In this document: positions 14,025-21,850 of the stretch, piece after piece
Position numbering within the stretch: the first letter of the stretch is position 1
Layout: the number at the start of each line of letters is the position of its first letter
Assembly: GCA_964402115.1 (NCBI GenBank)
Contig: CAYOBW010000114.1
Span: forward strand, 1-21,850
Direction: 5' to 3'
DNA length: 21,850 nucleotides
From: CAYOBW01 sp964402115
GTDB lineage: Bacteria > Verrucomicrobiota > Kiritimatiellia > UBA8416 > CAYOBW01
Notes under the pieces: generated by a model
Databases searched by the model: none
Seen by the model: the letters and a program-made list of their open reading frames with translations, nothing else
Told to the model about the DNA's origin: nothing
Program-made: the position numbers and the translations under genes

Positions 14025-15929
14025 ATGGCTTTTGCACATCAAACGAAGGGCTGCATGACGAAGACATTCGTGCTGGCCGGGCTCGCGCTGCTGGGCGCCG
14101 CGCACGCGGCGCCGGCGCAGTCCAAACCGAAGCCTGAAATCAGCCTGACCCTGGTCCCGCCCTCGCCGGTGACGGACCAGATCGTGCTGGATATCCGCGG
14201 CGCGGTGAGAAATGCCGGCGCCACGCCGCGGCGTTTCGAGGTCGCGGTCTACCTCGACGACGAGACGGCCGGGAAACGGCTGCACCGGGAAACCCTCGAG
14301 GTCGCCCCCGCCGCCGCCGCGGGCTTCAAGCTGCGCTGGCCCACCCTGGGACAGGCCGGGGAGCACAGGATCCTGCTGGTGGCGAGCGCGGGCGCGGAGA
14401 CGCGGCGCGCCGTGAAGCCGCTGACGATCCTGATGTCGGATATCCGGTCCACCCGTCGCGTGGACGGCGCGTGGTGCAGTTTCAACCTGCCGGAGATGTC
14501 GGAGGGGCTGATCTACGACCCCGTGCTGCGGCAGAAGACAAACGAGCAGTGGGCGGAGATGCTGCGGGGCATGCACGGCATCGGCATGGACATCCTGGTG
14601 GTCCAGGAGTCCGTGCACTGGCACCGTCACAATCCGGACGGCCAGTTGCGTTACGCGGCGGACGATCTCCGCGCCAGGGCGTTCTACCCGTCAGCTCTCT
14701 TCACGAACCGCATGCCCATGGCCGCCAGCGATCCCATCGAGGCGGTGTTTGCCGAGGGGGACCGGCTGGACATGCACGTGTTCGCGGGCGTCGGGCTGTT
14801 CGCGTGGTTCGACTTCACCCCGGCGTCGCTCGCCTGGCACAAGCGCGTGGCGGACGAGCTCTGGGAGCGCTACGGGCATCACGCCTCGTTCTACGGCTGG
14901 TACATCAGCGAGGAGAAGAACGGCAGCCTGGGCAATGCGGTGGAACGCGAGCAGATTGTCGCTTTCTTCCGGGATTTCACGCCGTACGTCCGCCGCCTCG
15001 CGCCGGACAAGCCGGTGATGCTGGCGCCCAACTGTTACAACGTGCGCGGCGCGGAGGAGGCGTACCGGAAGCTGCTGCCGAACGTGGACATCCTCTGCCC
15101 CTTTGCCTTCCACCGGATGCCGCAGGGCCAGACCGGGGAAGCGGCCGCGACGCTGCTACAGTCGCTGTGCGACGAGACCGGCGCGCACCTGTGGCTGGAC
15201 ATGGAGGTGTTCCTCTTCAACCGCCAGGGCGCGCTGATTCCGCGCCCCATCGGCGGCCTAGTCAGCGACCTGCTCCGCTTCCCCAACTTCGAGAAGATCA
15301 TCTGCTACCAGTACCCCGGCCTCCTCACGGCGCCGGAGGCCTCGATCAAACCCGGCGGCGAAGCGGCCGTGAAGCTCTACGAGGACTACCGCCGCTACCT
15401 GCGCGAAGGCCCGCCGCGGCCGCTGGCGCACGCGGCCCTGCACAAGCCCGTCACGCTGGCCGCGCCGCCGGACGCGCGCTACCCGGGCCGCGGGCCGGCG
15501 GGGCTGGGCGACGGCCGCCTCGCCCTGGCGGACTACCGCGATCCGCAGTGGCTGGGCTTTTCCGGCAGCAACCTTGAGGCGGTGATTGACCTGGGGGCCG
15601 TCCAGGACGCAAAGACGCTCGGCGTGCGCTGTCTCCAGTTCACGGAGGGCGGCATCTACCTGCCGCGGGAAGTGGTGTTCGCGGTTTCGGAGGACGGTCG
15701 GCAATACGCCGACGTGGCGACCGTCAAGCCGGCGCTGCCGCTCACCGAGCCGGGGCCGGCGATTGCGACGCTGACCGCGCAGGCCCTGGCGGCGCGCGGC
15801 CGGTGGGTGCGGGTGCGGGCGGTGAACCTCGGCGTCATCCCGCCGGGCCAGCGCGCGGCCGGCGCGCAGGCGTGGCTGTTTGCGGACGAGATCATGGTCA
15901 ACCCCGCGGCGGAGCGGCAGGCAGAGTGA
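14025..15929 (+). CDS. Secreted DUF4434-like TIM-barrel protein with C-terminal discoidin-like module (copy 2)
   Basis: A 634-residue paralogue of the protein at 7270, with the same order of parts. These are a signal peptide (hydrophobic core FVLAGLALLGAAHA), an Ig-like/beta domain opening EISLTLVPPSPVTDQ, a DUF4434-like region (about 145-465) and a discoidin-like module (about 472-634) ending AWLFADEIMVNP. The conserved glutamates are E297 (GWYISEE) and E394 (HLWLDME), 97 residues apart against 98 in copy 1. A 20-base stretch at 14187-14206 is identical to 7405-7424, within the shared LDIRGAV segment. Glycosidase-like activity is inferred from the fold and glutamate pair only. The stop at 15927-15929 overlaps a possible GTG start (15926) for the next gene. 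Confidence 0.88.
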   Translation: MAFAHQTKGCMTKTFVLAGLALLGAAHAAPAQSKPKPEISLTLVPPSPVTDQIVLDIRGAVRNAGATPRRFEVAVYLDDETAGKRLHRETLEVAPAAAAGFKLRWPTLGQAGEHRILLVASAGAETRRAVKPLTILMSDIRSTRRVDGAWCSFNLPEMSEGLIYDPVLRQKTNEQWAEMLRGMHGIGMDILVVQESVHWHRHNPDGQLRYAADDLRARAFYPSALFTNRMPMAASDPIEAVFAEGDRLDMHVFAGVGLFAWFDFTPASLAWHKRVADELWERYGHHASFYGWYISEEKNGSLGNAVEREQIVAFFRDFTPYVRRLAPDKPVMLAPNCYNVRGAEEAYRKLLPNVDILCPFAFHRMPQGQTGEAAATLLQSLCDETGAHLWLDMEVFLFNRQGALIPRPIGGLVSDLLRFPNFEKIICYQYPGLLTAPEASIKPGGEAAVKLYEDYRRYLREGPPRPLAHAALHKPVTLAAPPDARYPGRGPAGLGDGRLALADYRDPQWLGFSGSNLEAVIDLGAVQDAKTLGVRCLQFTEGGIYLPREVVFAVSEDGRQYADVATVKPALPLTEPGPAIATLTAQALAARGRWVRVRAVNLGVIPPGQRAAGAQAWLFADEIMVNPAAERQAE

Positions 15930-15949
15930 GCGACTGGAAGGTGGAAGCT

Positions 15950-17929
<1,980 letters not shown>

Positions 17930-17959
17930 GTGAGTTCAATACAGAGAGGAGCAACACGT

Positions 17960-19417
17960 ATGAAAGATACCGATGCGCGAGCCGGCGAGAGCTGGATGGA
18001 TCTGAACGTTCCACTCAAGGGCAGCGCGCTCTTCCTGGCGGCTGTCTGCCTGGTGGCCTCGGTGGGCGGCTTCCTGTTCGGCTTCGACACCGCGGTGATC
18101 TCGGGGACCTTCGGGTTCGTCGAGCAGCAGTTCGCCTTGAGTAAGCTCGAGGTCGGCTGGTTCGGCAGCGCGGCGCTCGTGGGGTGCATCCTGGGCGCGC
18201 TGGTGGCCGGCTGGCTGGGCGACCGCTTCGGCCGCAAGCCGGTGCTGATCGTGGGCTCGCTGCTCTTCTTCGTCTCCGCCCTCTACTCGGCCATCCCGCG
18301 CACGTTCACGATCCTGATCCTGGCGCGGATCATCGGCGGGGTCGGCGTGGGCTTCGCGTCGGTGCTGGCGCCCATGTACATCTCGGAGTTCTCCCCGCCG
18401 CGGATCCGCGGCCGGCTGGTGGCCCTCTACCAGCTCTCGATCGTGGTCGGGATCCTGGCAGCCTACTTCTCGAACTGGGGGTTGCTGCGCTTCGCCGCGA
18501 CCCATCCCGCGGCGTTCGGCGGCACGGGCGTCTGGCACTGGGCTCTCGTCGCAGAGGTCTGGCGCGGCATGTTCGGGGCGGAGATGATCCCCAACGTCGT
18601 CTTCATTGTGCTCATGCTGCTCGTGCCGGAAAGCCCGCGCTGGCTGGTTGAAGCCGGCCGCACGCGGCAGGCCTATGCGATTCTGGCGCGCGTGGGCGGG
18701 GCCGACACGGCCCGCCAGGAGATCGCCCAGATCCGCGCGTCCATGGGCCGGGAGGCCGGTTCGCTCGCCGAGCTGCTCCGCCCGGGGCTGCGCCGCGCGC
18801 TGATCGTCGGGCTCGGCCTCTCCATCTTCGGCCAGATGACCGGCGTCAACATCGTCGTCTACTACGGCCCGACGATCCTCGAAAAGGCGGGCCTCGTGCT
18901 CGGCAGCGCCTTCCAGTACCAGGTCGCCCTCGGCGTCATCAACCTGATCTTCACGCTGCTCGCCATCTGGAAGGTGGACACGTGGGGGCGGCGGCCGCTG
19001 CTGCTCTGGGGCATGGTCGTGGTGACGCTGATGATGGGCGTGACCGGGACGCTCTTCGCCCTGAAGCTGACTTCGGGACTCTGGATCGTGCTGGCGCTCG
19101 GCGCCTACATGGCCTGCGTGGCGCTCTCGATCTGCGCCGTGATCTGGGTGATCACGCCGGAGATCTTCCCGAACCGCATCCGCGGGCGGGCCGTGTCCAT
19201 CGCGGTGTTCGCGAACTGGGCCACCAACTCCGTCAGCGCCTTTCTCTTCCCGTGGTACGTCGCCCGCTTCGGCATGCACGTGGGCTTCTTCACCTTCGCC
19301 GCGATCTGCGCCGTGGCCACGCTCTTCTTCTGGCGCTACGTGCCGGAGACGAAGGGCCGGAGCCTGGAGGAGATCGAGGCGTTCTGGCAGTCGAAGGACG
19401 CGGACGCAGGGCGATGA
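17960..19417 (+). CDS. MFS sugar porter family transporter (XylE-like)
   Basis: A 485-residue, 12-helix inner-membrane permease of the sugar porter family, which usually performs sugar:proton symport. The signatures are all present: GDRFGRKP (87-94, loop 2-3), LAPMYISEFSPPRIRGRL after helix 4, PESPRWL (223-229) before the central loop, and PETKGRSLEEIEAFW (from 462) after the last helix. A longer insert between helices 5 and 6 (about residues 170-205) resembles XylE-type porters of Bacteroidetes and PVC bacteria. The start is the ATG at 17960, with AGAGAGGA at 17943-17950; GTG at 17930 would add 10 residues without a ribosome-binding site. Its stop overlaps the next gene's ATG. Position between two GH20 genes suggests that it imports GlcNAc or another monosaccharide released outside; specificity is inferred. 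Confidence 0.94.
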   Translation: MKDTDARAGESWMDLNVPLKGSALFLAAVCLVASVGGFLFGFDTAVISGTFGFVEQQFALSKLEVGWFGSAALVGCILGALVAGWLGDRFGRKPVLIVGSLLFFVSALYSAIPRTFTILILARIIGGVGVGFASVLAPMYISEFSPPRIRGRLVALYQLSIVVGILAAYFSNWGLLRFAATHPAAFGGTGVWHWALVAEVWRGMFGAEMIPNVVFIVLMLLVPESPRWLVEAGRTRQAYAILARVGGADTARQEIAQIRASMGREAGSLAELLRPGLRRALIVGLGLSIFGQMTGVNIVVYYGPTILEKAGLVLGSAFQYQVALGVINLIFTLLAIWKVDTWGRRPLLLWGMVVVTLMMGVTGTLFALKLTSGLWIVLALGAYMACVALSICAVIWVITPEIFPNRIRGRAVSIAVFANWATNSVSAFLFPWYVARFGMHVGFFTFAAICAVATLFFWRYVPETKGRSLEEIEAFWQSKDADAGR

Positions 19418-21432
19418 AGCCGTGGCGGATGCTGACGCTGGCGGTCGCGCTTGCGGCGACCGCGCAGGGAGGTGCGGCCGGCGCGGCGCCCGCCGCAGGC
19501 GCGGTGATTCCGCTGCCGCTGAAGCTGCAGGCAGCGGAAGGCGCCTACGCGCTGACGGCGGAGACGGCCATCAGGGTGCAGGCGCCGGGGCTTGAAGCGA
19601 TCGGACGCTATCTCGCGGCATGCGTGCAGTCGGCTACCGGACTGCGGCTGGCGGCCGGGCCGGCGGAGCCCGCCGCCGGCGGCATCGCGTTGAAGCTCGA
19701 TCCCGCGCGCCGGGACCTCGGCGACGAAGGCTACACGCTGCACGGCACCCCGCTGGGCGTGACGATCGTTGCGCCCAAGCCCGCCGGCGTGTTCTACGGC
19801 GTGCAGACGCTGCGGCAGCTGCTGCCGGTGACCGTTGCCCCTCCGCCGGCGGGCGCGGGCGGCGCCTGGCCCGTGCCGTGCGTGCTGATCGAAGACCGGC
19901 CGCGCTTCGCGTGGCGCGGGTACCTGCTCGACCCCGCGCGGCATTTCCGCACCAAGGACGAGCTGAAGCGCTACATCGACCTGCTGGCCTTTCACAAACT
20001 CAACCGCTTCCAGCTCCACCTGACCGACGACCAGGGCTGGCGCGTGGAGATCAAGCGCTACCCGAAACTGACGGGGGTCGGGGCGCGCTTGAAGAACGTC
20101 AGCGGCGGGACGGGCGACGGCTGGTTCTACACGCAGGAGGATGTGCGGGAGCTCGTGGCGTATGCGGCCAGCCGCTACGTCACGATCGTGCCCGAGATCG
20201 AAATGCCCGGCCACAGCGGTGCCGCCACGACGGCGTATCCCGAACTGGGTTGCGGGGGCAGGCCCTCGAGCGAGCTTTGCGTTTCGCAGGAAGGCACGTT
20301 CGAGTATGCGCGCAACGTGCTGGACGAGGTGATGGAGCTGTTCCCCTCGGCCTGCATCCACGTGGGGGCCGACGAGGTGGCGCCCGGCCGCTGGCGGGCC
20401 TGCCCCACGTGCAAACCGCTCATGGAAAAGCTGGCCGCGACGGCCTTGCCGGCCGACGTGACGCCTTGCCGGGTCAACGTGACGAGCGGCGCGGGCCGGC
20501 CGTTCAACGAGGACGTGGCCCGGTTGCAGGGCGAGTTCGTCAGGAGGATCGACCGCCACCTGGCTGCCAGGGGACGCCGCATGGTGGGGTGGGACGAAAT
20601 CCTCGACGGCGGGCTGCAGGCCGACAGCCGTGCGCTGGTCATGGCCTGGCGCAGCCCCGCGGCGATCACCGGCGCCGCCGGGCAGAAGCGTGACGTCATC
20701 GTCTCGCTGTACCCGGATTACTACCTCGACAACGGCATCCCGCTGCAGCGCACCTACGACTGCGAGCCGCTGCCGGCCGATCTGCCCGCCGACCAGGCAG
20801 AAAGCGTGGCGGGCGTGCAGGGCAACATGTGGGGCGAGCAGACGCCGACGATCCAGCGGGTCGATGTGCAATCCTTCCCGCGCCTGTGCGCCGTCGCCGA
20901 GATCGGCTGGACAGCCCGCGAGGCCCGGGACTTCGGGGACTTCTCCGAGCGCCTGGCCGCGCTCCTGCCGCGGTTTGACCTGCTGGGCGTCGGCTACAGG
21001 AAGCCCGATGCAGGGCAGGGCAAACCGGTTGTGGCCGCGAACGGCTGGCTGGTCAGTGCGTCCAGCAGCCTCGCCGGGCACGGCCCGGAGCTGGCGGCGG
21101 ACGGCAAGCTGGAACTCGATGCAAGCTGGCAGGCCGACCCTTACCCGCAATGGCTCAAGCTCGACCTCACGAAGCCGGCGACGCTGTCGGGTATCCGCGT
21201 CTGGCCCTACTGGGACGGCAAGCGCTACTACCAGTACAGCGTCCACGTCTCAACCGACGGCCAGACATGGGACAAGGTAGGCGACAAACTCGCCACCACC
21301 ACGCCGGCCACCGAGGCGGGCGACACTTTCGCATTCCCTCCCCGCGCCGTCCGCTACATCCGCGTGAATGTCACCCGCAACAGCGCCAACAGCGGCGTGA
21401 TTATCGTCGAAGTGCGCGGCGTGCAGGAATAG
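19414..21432 (+). CDS. Secreted GH20 beta-N-acetylhexosaminidase (2) with C-terminal F5/8C domain
   Basis: A 672-residue GH20 enzyme. Its parts in order are a signal peptide (about 1-25), a GH20b domain (about 28-150, VIPLPLKLQ to QTLRQLLPV), the catalytic barrel and, from about residue 530, a C-terminal F5/8 type C (discoidin/CBM32-like) domain ending VEVRGVQE. The barrel holds WRGYLLDPARHF, LNRFQLHLTDDQGW, EIEMPGHSGA, HVGADEV (H316, D320, E321 catalytic pair), VGWDEIL and GVQGNMWGEQ (active-site tryptophan loop). The start at ATG 19414 overlaps the transporter stop (ATGA), indicating coupling. Its F5/8C domain is a different subtype from the AWLFVDEI-ending modules of the four other proteins here. 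It resembles the standard chitobiase/hexosaminidase layout and likely trims HexNAc from exogenous glycans. It is the last gene of the visible operon. Confidence 0.94.
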   Translation: MKPWRMLTLAVALAATAQGGAAGAAPAAGAVIPLPLKLQAAEGAYALTAETAIRVQAPGLEAIGRYLAACVQSATGLRLAAGPAEPAAGGIALKLDPARRDLGDEGYTLHGTPLGVTIVAPKPAGVFYGVQTLRQLLPVTVAPPPAGAGGAWPVPCVLIEDRPRFAWRGYLLDPARHFRTKDELKRYIDLLAFHKLNRFQLHLTDDQGWRVEIKRYPKLTGVGARLKNVSGGTGDGWFYTQEDVRELVAYAASRYVTIVPEIEMPGHSGAATTAYPELGCGGRPSSELCVSQEGTFEYARNVLDEVMELFPSACIHVGADEVAPGRWRACPTCKPLMEKLAATALPADVTPCRVNVTSGAGRPFNEDVARLQGEFVRRIDRHLAARGRRMVGWDEILDGGLQADSRALVMAWRSPAAITGAAGQKRDVIVSLYPDYYLDNGIPLQRTYDCEPLPADLPADQAESVAGVQGNMWGEQTPTIQRVDVQSFPRLCAVAEIGWTAREARDFGDFSERLAALLPRFDLLGVGYRKPDAGQGKPVVAANGWLVSASSSLAGHGPELAADGKLELDASWQADPYPQWLKLDLTKPATLSGIRVWPYWDGKRYYQYSVHVSTDGQTWDKVGDKLATTTPATEAGDTFAFPPRAVRYIRVNVTRNSANSGVIIVEVRGVQE

Positions 21433-21434
21433 AC

Positions 21435-21460
21435 GGGGGCTACCCCGCCACGCAGCCCCC
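21435..21460 (+). terminator. Possible operon-end hairpin just after the last stop codon
   Basis: GGGGGCT (21435-21441) pairs perfectly with AGCCCCC (21454-21460) around a 12-base loop, starting 3 bases after the final stop codon of the operon. There is no T-run after it, and other pairings of the same C- and G-runs compete, so intrinsic termination is only a possibility; it may instead protect the 3' end of the mRNA. Confidence 0.3.
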
Positions 21461-21546
21461 CAAGGAGGGGCGCGTGTTGTGGCGAAGCGCCTTACATGTG
21501 AGACACGTACGACTGAACGGCCGTGGTTGCCGGCCCCTCACCCCAA

Positions 21547-21569
21547 CCCTCTCCCCGCCGGGGAGAGGG
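21547..21569. repeat. REP-like palindrome (CCCTCTCCCC / GGGGAGAGGG)
   Basis: A perfect 10-bp inverted repeat with a 3-base GCC loop, preceded by CCCCTCACCCCAA. This CTCACCC-CCTCTCCCC-type palindrome is seen between genes in many unrelated bacteria and behaves like a REP/MITE-type dispersed element. No T-run follows, so a terminator role is doubtful. Confidence 0.65.
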
Positions 21570-21809
21570 AGGCGCTCACGCCGGCCGCGCACCCCGCGGA
21601 CTCCGCCGCGTGGGCAACGGCTGGCAGCCGGCGGGGGGGCTTCCGCTCGGCGGCTCAAGCCGTCACCACACGGTCGTCGTGCATCGCACCATAAGCATAT
21701 TGTGGCGAATAACATGGGAGAAATGGAAGTGGGCTACCTCCGCTTCTAGGATGATGAAACGCAATGAGAAAACGGATTTCGGCCCCACGCACGGACCGGC
21801 AGTGCGCAG

Positions 21810-21831
21810 GGACGGCGCGGGAGCGCCGTCC
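21810..21831. repeat. Perfect 9-bp hairpin with GGGA loop
   Basis: GGACGGCGC (21810-21818) and GCGCCGTCC (21823-21831) are exact reverse complements separated by GGGA. It sits in the non-coding 3' region and looks like a dispersed palindromic intergenic repeat. No poly-T follows within the window. Confidence 0.6.
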
Positions 21832-21850
21832 AACGTAGGACGGTCCTCCC

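Larger units (their letters stand above)
21433..21850. other. Non-coding 3' region with palindromes; no supported gene
   Basis: No frame here looks coding. The reading frames present are short, arginine/proline-rich shadows. An ATG at 21751 opens a frame running off the right edge (33 residues visible), but it has no ribosome-binding site at the right distance and runs through the palindrome at 21810-21831, so it is not called. The stretch holds three hairpin-forming repeats, listed separately. About 21685-21780 is noticeably richer in A and T than the rest of the window, as expected for a promoter or intergenic region, but no convincing -35/-10 pair was found. Confidence 0.6.

Noticed and set aside
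21547..21569. Intrinsic terminator
   Set aside because: The stem is perfect but is followed by GAGG-rich sequence, not a T-run, and the type is better explained as a dispersed palindrome.
21751..21850. Possible start of a new gene running off the right edge
   Set aside because: No Shine-Dalgarno site at a usable distance, the frame runs through a perfect palindrome, and only 33 codons are visible with no recognisable motif.

Overview
The window is high-GC DNA in which every supported gene lies on the + strand, head to tail, from the left edge to about 21432. The gene content points to a bacterium of the PVC group or a relative (Lentisphaerae/Kiritimatiellota/Verrucomicrobia/Planctomycetes-like). 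The reasons are a Tat-exported Gfo/Idh/MocA oxidoreductase, two MtaA-like 'uroporphyrinogen decarboxylase family' proteins, secreted DUF4434-like proteins, two GH20 hexosaminidases and an abundance of discoidin-like modules. This taxonomic guess is inference from gene families; there is no rRNA or tRNA in the window.

Layout. (1) 1-3686: a 5'-truncated Gfo/Idh/MocA oxidoreductase, an N-acylglucosamine 2-epimerase (AGE) family protein, and a Tat-signal Gfo/Idh/MocA oxidoreductase. (2) 3725-9135: a large secreted protein (unrecognised N-terminal domain, helical toroid-like region, C-terminal discoidin-like module), a secreted GDPD/PI-PLC-like phosphodiesterase, and a secreted DUF4434-like TIM-barrel protein with the same C-terminal module. 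(3) 9132-15929: a second copy of the large protein, an MtaA-like protein, a 25-codon relic, a second MtaA-like protein and a second DUF4434-like protein. (4) 15950-21432: GH20 hexosaminidase, MFS sugar transporter, and a second GH20 with an F5/8C domain. (5) 21433-21850: non-coding, with palindromic repeats.

Spacing is tight. Five junctions are 4-base ATGA/GTGA overlaps and the other gaps are 9 to 73 bases, so the set reads as one long operon whose promoter lies left of the window. A working model is that secreted GH20s and the large accessory proteins cut HexNAc-containing glycans, the MFS permease imports sugars, and the AGE-family epimerase and the oxidoreductases convert them. The role of the two MtaA-like proteins is open.

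The most interesting structure is a C-terminal discoidin-like module, of the kind usually found at the end of GH20 enzymes. Here it sits on four non-GH20 proteins. Its last dozen or so residues also survive as fossils in two places: fused to the N-terminus of the phosphodiesterase (about 6449-6520) and at the end of the 25-codon minigene (12892-12969). Together with the duplicated toroid-to-DUF4434 pair, this suggests an operon that grew by duplication and was then trimmed by internal deletions.
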